From NCBI GenBank assembly GCA_023253235.1, contig JALRHE010000408.1, positions 1-8,426 on the forward strand: 8,426 bases of DNA, written 5' to 3'. Below are positions 1-6,602 of this stretch, in pieces (position 1 is the first letter of the stretch; every line of letters begins with the position of its first letter). The DNA is from Steroidobacteraceae bacterium. GTDB taxonomy: Bacteria > Pseudomonadota > Gammaproteobacteria > Steroidobacterales > Steroidobacteraceae. The notes beneath the pieces are model-generated. The model was not told the DNA's origin and searched no databases. It worked only from the letters and a program-made list of their open reading frames with translations. Position numbers and translations under genes: made by a program.

Positions 1-378
1 GGCCAAGATATTTTCTCCGGCGAAGTCGATGTGGTTGTCACCGATGGTTTCACGGGTAACGTCGCACTCAAGACTATGGAAGGCGTTGCGGGTCTGATCG
101 GTGATCGCTTGAAACGCGAGTTCACAGCGGATCTGCCGAGCAAGCTCGCCGGTTTGGCGGCGCGCCCTGTTCTCAAGCGCGTCTCGGGTTCGCTCGATCC
201 GCGCCGCTACAACGGCGCGATCATGGTGGGGCTCAAGCACATCGTGGTAAAAAGTCACGGCAGCGCAGATCGTTATGCGATGGCGCAGGCCATTGCGATC
301 GCCGCCACGGCGGTACGCAAGCGACTCGTGCAACATGTTTCACAAGCGCTCGGCGCTGGGGATCACTCGACATGCTGA
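1..378 (+). CDS. plsX: Phosphate acyltransferase PlsX, C-terminal part (5' end outside window)
   Basis: PlsX makes acyl-phosphate from acyl-ACP and inorganic phosphate for the PlsY step of phosphatidic acid synthesis; it is a soluble or peripheral membrane enzyme. The frame is open from base 1, so only the last 125 codons are present. The segment around residues 10-22 of the fragment (VVVTDGFTGNVALKT) is the family's highly conserved C-terminal signature, and the region RRYNGAIMVGLKHIVVKSHGSAD is the usual PlsX end section. The stop TGA (376-378) overlaps the fabH start codon region, so the two genes are translationally coupled, the standard plsX-fabH arrangement. The identification rests on these motifs and the neighbour. 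The promoter and N-terminal half cannot be assessed. Confidence 0.96.
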   Translation, partial: GQDIFSGEVDVVVTDGFTGNVALKTMEGVAGLIGDRLKREFTADLPSKLAGLAARPVLKRVSGSLDPRRYNGAIMVGLKHIVVKSHGSADRYAMAQAIAIAATAVRKRLVQHVSQALGAGDHSTC

Positions 379-1349
379 AGTATTCGCGCATCGTGGGCAC
401 CGGCAGTCATCTTCCCGAGAAGGTGCTGACCAACAAAGATCTCGAGCAGATGGTCGAGACCTCGGACGAGTGGATTCGCGAGCGCACCGGCATCGGCGAG
501 CGCCGTATCGCCGCCAAAGGCGAAACGACGGTGGATCTCGCGGTGCCTGCTGCGCGCCGGGCGATGCAGGCCGCCGGTGTCGATCCCGATGAGATCGATC
601 TGATCGTCTTTGGTACCACCACTCCGGATCAGGTATTCCCGAACTGCGGTGCGTTGCTGCAGGATCGTCTCGGTATACGCAACTGCCCGGCATTTTCAGT
701 CGAAGCCGCCTGCAGCAGTTTCATCTACGCGCTCTCCGTCGCCGATAAATTCATCAAGTTGGGTGATGCCAAGTGCGCGCTCGTCATCGGCGCAGAGACG
801 CTTAGCCGCATCGTTGATTGGAGTGATCGCAGTACCGCCATCCTCTTCGGTGATGGTGCTGGTGCGGTGGTGCTCAAGCCAGCCGATGAGGCCGGCATCA
901 TTTCCACGCATCTGCATACCGACGGGTTCTACAAGGATCTGCTCTATTGCCCAGTCGGTCCTTCGAAGGGCTTTCATCCCGATGAGCAAGGCCGCATCCC
1001 GGCCTACATTCACATGGCTGGCAACGAGGTCTTCAAGATCGCGGTGAAGTCATTGGGTGCCATCGTCGATGAGACCTTGGCCGCCAACGGACTCGACAAG
1101 TCCGCCATCGATTGGTTGATTCCGCATCAGGCCAACATCCGCATCATTCAGGCGACCGCCAAGAAACTCGAGATGTCGATGGACAAGGTCATCGTGACCG
1201 TGGAGCAGCACGGCAACACGTCAGCCGCTTCGGTGCCTATGGCGCTCGATGCGGGCGTGCGCGACGGTCGCGTCAAGCGCGGCGATCTGATCCTGCTCGA
1301 GGCCTTCGGTGGTGGTCTCACCTGGGGTTCGGCGCTGATTCGGTACTGA
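372..1349 (+). CDS. fabH: Beta-ketoacyl-ACP synthase III (FabH)
   Basis: FabH condenses acetyl-CoA with malonyl-ACP to start type II fatty-acid synthesis in the cytoplasm. The 325-residue length fits the family (E. coli 317). The thiolase-fold catalytic triad is visible: Cys114 in VEAACSSF, His252 in LIPHQANIRI and Asn282 in EQHGNTSAA. The N-terminal block SDEWIRERTGIGERRI and the C-terminal AFGGGLTWGSALIRY are also typical. The ATG at 372 overlaps the plsX stop by 7 bp and has a GGGGA Shine-Dalgarno about 9 bases upstream, inside plsX. The residue after the active-site Cys-Ser is Ser where many FabH proteins have Gly, a mild variation. A terminator hairpin follows the stop by about 40 bp, so fabD does not follow directly. 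Confidence 0.97.
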   Translation: MLKYSRIVGTGSHLPEKVLTNKDLEQMVETSDEWIRERTGIGERRIAAKGETTVDLAVPAARRAMQAAGVDPDEIDLIVFGTTTPDQVFPNCGALLQDRLGIRNCPAFSVEAACSSFIYALSVADKFIKLGDAKCALVIGAETLSRIVDWSDRSTAILFGDGAGAVVLKPADEAGIISTHLHTDGFYKDLLYCPVGPSKGFHPDEQGRIPAYIHMAGNEVFKIAVKSLGAIVDETLAANGLDKSAIDWLIPHQANIRIIQATAKKLEMSMDKVIVTVEQHGNTSAASVPMALDAGVRDGRVKRGDLILLEAFGGGLTWGSALIRY

Positions 1350-1386
1350 TCGCGAGCGTCGACGGATACACCGAACAAAGCGCACC

Positions 1387-1419
1387 AAAAAAAACGCCGC
1401 GCTTTTGGCGCGGCGTTTT
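1387..1419. terminator. Bidirectional rho-independent terminator between fabH and the lipoprotein gene
   Basis: A 12-bp perfect inverted repeat pairs 1391-1402 with 1408-1419 around a 5-base loop. The core is CGCCGCGC/GCGCGGCG with A:T pairs at the base. Read on the - strand, the hairpin is followed by an unbroken run of eight T (complement of A 1387-1394), a very strong terminator for the lipoprotein gene. Read on the + strand, there are only four T (1416-1419) after the GC stem, so termination of plsX-fabH is probably less complete. Confidence 0.9.
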
Positions 1420-1445
1420 CTCGCACGAAGCGAATCGACGAGCGA

Positions 1446-1760
1446 TTACTTCGAGATCGAACGCTTGAACATGCGGTCGATCTTCTCGTTGGTCGCATCG
1501 CAGCAGGCCTGCGAGGCCTGAGCGGCCGACAGCGCCTGGTTGGCGGTCGACTGAGCACCGTTGGCAGCCGAAGCAGCCGAGGCGGCAGCGCCGTTGGCGG
1601 CGTCAGCCGAGCTCTTGGCGGCAGCGACTTGCGTCTGCAGGCTCGAAACTTGGGTCTTCAGGCTGTCGATTTCGGCCTGGAGCGGCTTCAGGTCCGTGCA
1701 ACCGGCGAGGGTGGCAACGGCGGCGACAGCGACGATCTTGGCGACGATCGGGGTCTTCAT
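1446..1760 (-). CDS. Lpp/OprI-like alanine-zipper outer-membrane lipoprotein
   Basis: This is a 104-residue small lipoprotein. Residues 1-20 are a signal peptide (Lys-containing n-region, Ala/Val core) ending in a lipobox LAG-Cys21, the lipidated Cys after signal peptidase II cleavage. Residues 22-45 carry a heptad pattern (LKPLQAEIDSLKTQVSSLQ). Residues 46-83 are almost pure Ala/Ser/Asn/Gln, an alanine-zipper coiled coil. The C-terminus is Arg-Met-Phe-Lys-Arg-Ser-Ile-Ser-Lys; Lpp and OprI end in Lys, which L,D-transpeptidases link to peptidoglycan, so a wall-anchoring role is inferred. A vicinal Cys86-Cys87 pair is unusual. GAGGA on the - strand (1771-1775) is 10 bases from the ATG at 1760 but only 1 base from the ATG at 1769, so I chose 1760; an upstream extension to 1820 is improbable. 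It faces fabH and shares its terminator. Confidence 0.88.
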   Translation of the reverse strand: MKTPIVAKIVAVAAVATLAGCTDLKPLQAEIDSLKTQVSSLQTQVAAAKSSADAANGAAASAASAANGAQSTANQALSAAQASQACCDATNEKIDRMFKRSISK

Positions 1761-1841
1761 AGTGTTCATGTCCTCAATTGAGATTGTTGCTGGTTCGGGT
1801 CGTTGGCGAGAGGCCGCCATGTGGTCGACCCCAACGGCAAT

Positions 1842-1847
1842 ATTATA
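1842..1847 (-). promoter_or_regulatory. Perfect -10 box (TATAAT), probable lipoprotein promoter
   Basis: The - strand reads TATAAT exactly here, about 80 bases upstream of the lipoprotein start, which would give a leader of roughly 75 bases. No good -35 is present at 16-18 bp spacing (the best are C-rich hexamers), so the match rests on the -10 element alone. The position, in the short gap between divergently transcribed genes, suits a highly expressed Lpp-type gene. Confidence 0.5.
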
Positions 1848-1930
1848 GCGGTACTGGAGCGCAAAGGGGACTGCGACCGAGACCGAATCCTCCGATTGGG
1901 GTGAGCCCGCACAGAAGGGTTACGTCCATA

Positions 1931-2995
1931 ATGTCAGCCGTGAGTGCGTCATCCCCAACCGTTCTGTTTGTTCCGGTCAGCGGTCCGAGTGGTATGGGCG
2001 AGTTCGCGCGGGCGCGCAGCATCGCAGATGCCTTGGTTGTGCATGACCCCAACATCGCCATCCATTTCCTGCTGCATCGTGCGGCGCCGTACGCGGTCGG
2101 CTTCCATCATCCAGTCACTTTGCTGCCGGCGTCCCCGACGCTCTGCACCCGTGAGGTCGTCGAGATCATCGAGCGGTTGCGGCCGGCAGTCGTGGTCTTC
2201 GACAACGCCGGGCGGACGCCGCAATTGCGGGCTGCGAAGCGCGTTGGTGCTGCTGTCGTCTATGTGAGTTCGCGTTCGAGGCAGCGTTACAAGGCGTTTC
2301 GTCTACGCTGGATGCGTCTCATCGACGAGCACTGGATTTCCTATCCCGAGCTGATTGCCGGCGCACCGACTCTGTTCGAGCGCTGGAAGTTACGTTGGTT
2401 GGCGCGCCCTGAATTGCATTATCTCGACACCGTATTGGCGCCGGCCGATGAGTCTGCTGCAGATGACTTGCTCGCTGGTTTTGGTGTGCCGGATATCGTG
2501 ATCGTCCCCGGCGGTGGCAGTCAGTTTCACGATGCCAGCATGACGCCAGCGCGATTTGCCGAGTGGGGTGCAGCTCTAGCTGCAAGAGGTCATCGCGTGG
2601 TGTTCGTCGCCGGCCCCTCGTTTGCTGGGGAGCTGTCGCAGACGAGTCACTTCAAGACGGTGCGCAGTGTTCCGGGCGGTGCTTTGCACGCGTTGCTCGC
2701 GCGCTCCAGAGTCGTGCTCGTGAATGGTGGCGATACCTTGTTGCAGGCGCTGGCCCTCGACAAGCCGTGCATCGCCATCCCGATCGCCGGCGATCAAGCT
2801 GAGCGAATCGCACGCTGCGCCGCGCAAGGCGTGGTGCTTTCGCCGAAGCCCGATGACGTTGTTGAAACCTGCGAGCGTGTACTGATCGATCAAGGGGTCA
2901 GATCCGACCTGGCATCGCATCGACACACCCTAGCACTGCACGACGCGCTGCCGGGCATCATCGAGCGACTGAGGCGTTACCTCGCGCTTCGATGA
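1931..2995 (+). CDS. MurG/GT28-like GT-B glycosyltransferase, substrate unknown
   Basis: This is a 354-residue cytoplasmic protein with a GT-B plan. The N-terminal Rossmann-like half opens with a glycine-rich loop (VPVSGPSGMGEFARARSIADAL, residues 15-35), the acceptor-side loop of MurG-like enzymes and related SpsG/PseG proteins. The C-terminal half starts near residue 188 with VIVPGGGSQF. It ends with the donor-binding section VLVNGGDTLLQALALDKPCIAIPIAGDQAERIA (263-294), typical of GT28 C-terminal domains. No membrane helix is seen. The ATG at 1931 follows AGAAGGG by 11 bases; the open frame reaches back to 1778, but that stretch is Arg/Pro-rich and lacks family features. The donor and acceptor cannot be told from the sequence; a PseG-like nucleotide-sugar hydrolase is an alternative. 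Its last 38 bp overlap the convergent GT4 gene. Confidence 0.82.
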   Translation: MSAVSASSPTVLFVPVSGPSGMGEFARARSIADALVVHDPNIAIHFLLHRAAPYAVGFHHPVTLLPASPTLCTREVVEIIERLRPAVVVFDNAGRTPQLRAAKRVGAAVVYVSSRSRQRYKAFRLRWMRLIDEHWISYPELIAGAPTLFERWKLRWLARPELHYLDTVLAPADESAADDLLAGFGVPDIVIVPGGGSQFHDASMTPARFAEWGAALAARGHRVVFVAGPSFAGELSQTSHFKTVRSVPGGALHALLARSRVVLVNGGDTLLQALALDKPCIAIPIAGDQAERIARCAAQGVVLSPKPDDVVETCERVLIDQGVRSDLASHRHTLALHDALPGIIERLRRYLALR

Positions 2996-3986
2996 GTTCG
3001 CGATACGCGTGCAGCGTTTCGCGTACGACGTTCTCCAGATGGTAGGCAGACAAATCGTGGTCCACGCGCGCCAGTTTCTGTGTCGCGAGTGATCGAAGTG
3101 CCGCGCTCATCGCATTCACATCATCGATGGGTACCAACGTGCCCGGATAACGAACCAAGATCTCCGACGGTCCCTGAGTGGCCGTTGCCAGCACCGGCGT
3201 GCCCGCATCGATCGCCTCGAACAAGACGCGCCCGAGCGGTTCGCTGCGCGAGGGGCTCACGAACAAATCAAAAGCCTGATAGAACGCCTTGGCGTCTGGG
3301 CGGAAACCGAGGAAGCGGACTCGATCGCTCTGGACGAGTTGCTCCAAGCGTTTGCGTTCACGACCATCACCGATGATCACGAGCTTGGCGTCGGGAATGG
3401 CGGCTTGCTCGAACGCGCGGATGAGAGTGTCGAAACCCTTCGACTTGGCGAGTCGACCGACACCGCCGATCAGAAAATCGGCTTCACCTGCACCAGCTAG
3501 CGCGCGTAGGTGACGGCGCTGCTCGGCGTCCACTCTGGGTGTGGGGATCAAAGATTCGTTGATGTCGAAGATGCGACCGCGATAACGCTCGAGATCTTTC
3601 TTCTGCCATTGAGCGATGACTATCAGGCCGTCCATTTCGAGAAAATGCGGCCCGTTCACCCACATGTGCAGGGTTGAGATGGTGGCGCAGGGTGGTTTCA
3701 AGCGTGCGACGAGTCGTGTGCTCTTGCGCAAATGGGTGTGGATGATCTCCGGTTTATGATCGCGGATGGCTCGTGCGAGTCCCCAGGCGGGAAACCAGCG
3801 ACTCACCTCGATCACGCGGACTCGATCATCCAGATGATCGCGGATCGACACTCCATTCGAGGCGCGATGCTGCTTCTGCAACACGAGCGTCACCTCGTGT
3901 TCCGTCACGCAGGCATTGCACATTTCCGCCGTGGCCCTTTCGGTGCCGGCGAAGCCGCTCGAGAACAGGGTGTGCATGATACGCAT
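2958..3986 (-). CDS. GT4-family glycosyltransferase (retaining, GT-B)
   Basis: This 342-residue enzyme should transfer a sugar from a nucleotide-activated donor, most likely to a surface glycan or lipid-linked acceptor (inference). The N-terminal acceptor domain opens with MRIMHTLFSSGFAGTER, with the Gly-Thr-Glu-Arg loop at 14-17. The C-terminal donor domain starts near residue 172 with GGVGRLAKSKGFDTLIRAF. The EX7E signature of retaining GT4 enzymes is Glu249...Glu257 in SRSEPLGRVLFEA, followed by AGTPVLAT. I chose the ATG at 3986; an in-frame TTG at 4001 would add five residues, but neither has a strong Shine-Dalgarno (only GGA about 6 bases from the ATG). It lies 18 bp after the oxidoreductase stop, suggesting one transcript. 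No substrate can be assigned. Confidence 0.9.
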   Translation of the reverse strand: MRIMHTLFSSGFAGTERATAEMCNACVTEHEVTLVLQKQHRASNGVSIRDHLDDRVRVIEVSRWFPAWGLARAIRDHKPEIIHTHLRKSTRLVARLKPPCATISTLHMWVNGPHFLEMDGLIVIAQWQKKDLERYRGRIFDINESLIPTPRVDAEQRRHLRALAGAGEADFLIGGVGRLAKSKGFDTLIRAFEQAAIPDAKLVIIGDGRERKRLEQLVQSDRVRFLGFRPDAKAFYQAFDLFVSPSRSEPLGRVLFEAIDAGTPVLATATQGPSEILVRYPGTLVPIDDVNAMSAALRSLATQKLARVDHDLSAYHLENVVRETLHAYRELIEARGNASVAR

Positions 3987-4004
3987 GGGTGATCCGTTCA
4001 AAGA

Positions 4005-5681
4005 TTACTTGCGGCGATCACGGAGAATTTCCCGCGCCGCATTCGAGCCGGGTAGCCCCGTGACGCCGCCGCCAGGGTGCGCACCGGAGCCGCAGAGGTA
4101 CAGGCCGCGCACGGGTGTTCGGTAATTGCCGTAGCCGAGTGCCGGGCGTGCCGCCCACAGCTGATCGAGTCCGAGTGAGCCGTGGAAGATGTCACCTCCG
4201 GCGAGTGCGAAACGCTGTTCGAGATCGAGAGGCGAGAGGGCAAGAACTCCCACGATGCTGCGACGGAAGTTGGGTGCGACGGCATTGACCGTATCGATGA
4301 TCGAATCGATCGCGGCTTGTTTCTCCGTGGGGTCCTCCCAACTGCGTGGTGCCTCGAGCGTGCCCGGCAGGTTGTAGTCGAAGTGCTGGCAGAAGAGGCT
4401 CGCGACGTGCGCACCACGGGGCGCGAGCGTGTCATCGAGCGTCGAGGGGATCAGCATTTCGACGATCGGTTCACGCGCGCAACCCGTGAGCCTCGCATCG
4501 GCATAAGCACGATCCATGTAATCGAGTGAGGGAGCGATGATGATGCCGGCGCCGAGGTGGGTGTCATCACTGCGCGAACGGCGCGCCTCGAAGCGCGGTA
4601 ATTCACTGAGTGCCACGTTCATACGGAAAGTGGCCGAAGCGGTACGCCATCGTTCGATATGCGAGCGAAAATCCTCTGGTAGATCTTCTGCAGGCAATAA
4701 ATTCAGGAACAGTGGCTTGGGACCGAGATTGCCGATGATACGCGACGCACCGAATACGCGACCATCGACGAGTTTGATGCCACTCGCAGTCGCTTGAGCC
4801 TGACTGCGGCCACTGGCGCGCGTGGTGATGATCTTCGCGACCGGCGCATCGCACTCGATATGCACGCCGAGACGCCGCGCCTCGGCAGCGAGAGCCTGCG
4901 TGATGGCGCCCATGCCGCCGATGGCATGGCCCCAGAGACCGCGCTTGCCGTTCACTTCACCGAACGCGTGATGCAGCAAGACATAGCCACTGCCTGGCGT
5001 GTAGGGACTCGCGTAGTTACCAACGATCGAATCGAAACCGAACAAGGCTTTGAGTGCGGGCGTCTCAAACCAGTGATCGAGGATCTCGCCTGCACTACGC
5101 GTGAAGATTTCGTGTAGCTCGCGCTGGTGCGCTAGCGGCAGGGCGCGGAACTGTCGACCAAAGCGCAGCAGTTCCCAAAGATCTCCCGTGCGACGCAGGT
5201 CGGTAGGCGGCGTGCGCGTCAGTTGTTCGCGCAGCAGCGTGACGGCGCGATCGAGCATGGCGTGAAAGGCGGGGAGCCTCTCGGCATCGCGGGCGCTGTA
5301 GCGACGCACCTCCGCCAAGGTGGCAGCGGCCTCAGGACCGGCACTGAACGAATCGCCATCGGGTAGTGGCAGGAAGTTTTGCATCGGTCGCTCGACGATG
5401 CGTAGGCCGTGTTCGGCCAGACGCAGATCGCGCAATACCTTGGCCTCGAGCAGGCTGACGGTGTAGCTCGCCGTCGAGTTGCGAAAGCCTGGCGCGAACT
5501 CTTCGGTGACCGCCGCGCCACCGACTAGGGAGCGACGCTCGAAGACACCGACCCGCAGGCCCGCGCGCGCCAGGTAGCAGGCGCAGACGAGACCGTTGTG
5601 ACCGGCGCCGATGACGAGTGCATCGAAATCAGCGGCGGGGGGCTTGCGACTGGATGAATTCACAGGTACTGTATGGATCAA
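4005..5681 (-). CDS. PYROXD2/CrtI-like FAD-dependent oxidoreductase
   Basis: A protein of about 558 residues in the phytoene-dehydrogenase-related flavoprotein group (COG1233), closest in appearance to PYROXD2-type proteins. The N-terminal dinucleotide-binding motif is VIGAGHNGLVCACYLARAG (residues 23-41), with Glu48 at the end of the second strand and LVGGAAVTEE after it. The C-terminal FAD motif GLYLCGSGAHPGGGVTGLPG (526-545) closes the fold. The interior block NYASPYTPGSGYVLLHHAFGE also fits the group. The true substrate is unknown for most members, and I see no carotenoid genes nearby. The start is uncertain: TTG at 5681 or GTG at 5663, neither with a clear Shine-Dalgarno, and the TTG lies inside the LexA operator. 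Only 18 bp separate 5681 from lexA on the opposite strand, so its promoter must lie within lexA or it is nearly leaderless. Confidence 0.88.
   Translation of the reverse strand: MIHTVPVNSSSRKPPAADFDALVIGAGHNGLVCACYLARAGLRVGVFERRSLVGGAAVTEEFAPGFRNSTASYTVSLLEAKVLRDLRLAEHGLRIVERPMQNFLPLPDGDSFSAGPEAAATLAEVRRYSARDAERLPAFHAMLDRAVTLLREQLTRTPPTDLRRTGDLWELLRFGRQFRALPLAHQRELHEIFTRSAGEILDHWFETPALKALFGFDSIVGNYASPYTPGSGYVLLHHAFGEVNGKRGLWGHAIGGMGAITQALAAEARRLGVHIECDAPVAKIITTRASGRSQAQATASGIKLVDGRVFGASRIIGNLGPKPLFLNLLPAEDLPEDFRSHIERWRTASATFRMNVALSELPRFEARRSRSDDTHLGAGIIIAPSLDYMDRAYADARLTGCAREPIVEMLIPSTLDDTLAPRGAHVASLFCQHFDYNLPGTLEAPRSWEDPTEKQAAIDSIIDTVNAVAPNFRRSIVGVLALSPLDLEQRFALAGGDIFHGSLGLDQLWAARPALGYGNYRTPVRGLYLCGSGAHPGGGVTGLPGSNAAREILRDRRK
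5644..5672 (+). promoter_or_regulatory. Predicted lexA promoter (-35 TTGCGA, -10 TACTGT)
   Basis: TTGCGA (5644-5649) and TACTGT (5667-5672) are spaced by exactly 17 bp, placing the transcript start near 5679. The -10 element overlaps the left half of the LexA operator, which would let LexA block polymerase binding. The -10 matches consensus at only 3 of 6 bases. The elements lie within the coding start of the divergent oxidoreductase gene. Confidence 0.5.
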
Positions 5682-5684
5682 CAG
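5669..5684. promoter_or_regulatory. LexA operator (SOS box) controlling lexA
   Basis: CTGT-ATGGATCA-ACAG is a perfect CTGT-N8-ACAG palindrome, the canonical gammaproteobacterial LexA site, preceded by TA as in the extended consensus. It ends 15 bases before the lexA start codon, the expected place for autorepression. It is the only full match I found in the lexA-imuB region, so the downstream SOS genes are probably controlled by read-through from here. It also covers the TTG start candidate of the divergent oxidoreductase. Confidence 0.93.
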
Positions 5685-5699
5685 AGGTAGAGGTGTTCC

Positions 5700-6341
5700 A
5701 TGTCAGATCTCACGCCACGCCAAACTGAAATCCTCCGTCTTATCCAAAGAGCTATTGCCGAAACCGGCATGCCGCCCACGCGGGCAGAAATCGCGCAAGA
5801 GCTCGGGTTCAAGTCCGCCAACGCCGCAGAGGAGCATCTGCGCGCACTCGCCCGCAAAGGGGTGATTGCGCTCGTGCCGGGCACCTCGCGTGGCATCCAA
5901 CTGAAGGACATCCTGCGCGAGCAACTCGGCTTGCCACTCATCGGCCGCGTCGCCGCGGGTAAGCCCATTCTCGCAGAAGAGAACATCGAAGCGCGCTTCA
6001 ACATCGATCCCGACATTTTCTCGCCCCGTCCCCATTACCTGCTCAAGGTCACCGGCATGTCCATGAAAGACGCCGGCATCCTCGACGGCGACCTGGTGGC
6101 GGTGCACCGCACCCCCGAGGTGCGCAATCGTCAGATCATCGTCGCGCGTCTCGAGAACGAGGTCACGGTCAAGCGCTACAAACAGGAAGGGCCGACGGTG
6201 TGGCTGCTGCCGGAGAACGCCGACTTTGAGCCCATCCGCGTCAACCTGCGTGAAGAGCCGTTGATCATCGAAGGGGTGGTCGTGGGTGTGCTGCGCCGCG
6301 GTGCCACCGCCGGCAAGGCGACGCCCGCCGGTCTCATGTAG
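5700..6341 (+). CDS. lexA: LexA repressor, self-cleaving serine protease of the SOS response
   Basis: LexA is a dimeric repressor of DNA-damage genes; RecA filaments stimulate its self-cleavage. The protein has 213 residues (E. coli 202). The winged helix-turn-helix occupies residues 1-70, with PTRAEIAQELGF then SANAAEEHLRALARKGV almost as in E. coli. The cleavage site is Ala86-Gly87 in LIGRVAAGKP. The catalytic dyad is Ser121 (TGMSMKDAGILDGDLVAV) and Lys158 (NEVTVKRYKQEG). About ten extra residues follow the usual end. The start ATG has AGAGG 6 bases upstream and a perfect operator before it. All functional residues are intact, so this should be an active, inducible repressor. The genes downstream on the same strand (small ORF, imuA, imuB) are its likely co-transcribed targets. 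Confidence 0.98.
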   Translation: MSDLTPRQTEILRLIQRAIAETGMPPTRAEIAQELGFKSANAAEEHLRALARKGVIALVPGTSRGIQLKDILREQLGLPLIGRVAAGKPILAEENIEARFNIDPDIFSPRPHYLLKVTGMSMKDAGILDGDLVAVHRTPEVRNRQIIVARLENEVTVKRYKQEGPTVWLLPENADFEPIRVNLREEPLIIEGVVVGVLRRGATAGKATPAGLM

Positions 6342-6363
6342 CTCGCACTCTCACCGGCTCGTC

Positions 6364-6369
6364 CGGAGG
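6364..6369 (+). promoter_or_regulatory. Strong ribosome binding site for the small SOS-operon ORF
   Basis: CGGAGG stands 5 bases before the ATG at 6375, the best Shine-Dalgarno in the window and clearly better than those of imuA and imuB. It is the main argument that the 75-codon ORF is translated. Confidence 0.7.
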
Positions 6370-6374
6370 TTTCC

Positions 6375-6602
6375 ATGTCTGTCTTCGAACTGCTCCCTTC
6401 GCCGGGCGCAGCGGATGCGCTCGCGCCAAAGAAATCGAAACGTCATCACAAGGTGACGGTGAAGCCTGCCGTTGCGACACCACGCGCGAGTCTGCAGCGA
6501 TTCCAATGTCCCTGCGGATGCGAGAGGCGTAGCTGGTTTTCGCAGCCGCGATCCTTGCGTAGCACACCGGTCGTGGCATCGGCAGCCGATTCTGCATCGT
6601 GA
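6375..6602 (+). CDS. Small basic Cys-containing protein in the lexA-imuA gap, function unknown
   Basis: I do not recognise this 75-residue protein. It starts with a short hydrophobic stretch (MSVFELLPSPGAADAL). A strongly basic segment follows (PKKSKRHHKVTVKP, residues 18-31), then a Cys cluster CPCGCERRSWF (Cys45, Cys47, Cys49) and a Ser/Ala tail. There is no signal peptide or membrane helix. The CxCxC cluster could bind metal and the basic part nucleic acid, but both are guesses. It begins 33 bp after the lexA stop with a strong Shine-Dalgarno, and ends 39 bp before imuA. Nothing resembling a terminator or second LexA site separates the genes, so it should be SOS-induced with lexA. Its place recalls sulA in lexA-sulA pairs, but I see no SulA similarity. 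It might be a decayed gene or a leader region. Confidence 0.6.
   Translation: MSVFELLPSPGAADALAPKKSKRHHKVTVKPAVATPRASLQRFQCPCGCERRSWFSQPRSLRSTPVVASAADSAS

Noticed and set aside
372..1349. Cys114-Ser-Ser in FabH in place of the common Cys-x-Gly, considered as a sign of altered specificity
   Set aside because: The catalytic triad and all family blocks are intact; one substitution beside the active site does not support a new function.
1823..1830. 8-bp palindrome GGTCGACC in the lipoprotein/GT gap, considered as an operator
   Set aside because: It is short, stands alone with no second copy nearby, and is expected by chance in GC-rich DNA.
1778..1930. 51-residue N-terminal extension of the GT28-like protein, and the 1761-1820 extension of the lipoprotein
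   Set aside because: Both run through the divergent promoter gap. The internal ATGs have better-placed Shine-Dalgarno sequences, and the lipoprotein needs its signal peptide at the N-terminus.
4182..4529. 115-codon + strand open frame inside the oxidoreductase gene
   Set aside because: It is a shadow of the well-supported - strand gene, with no Shine-Dalgarno or recognisable motif.
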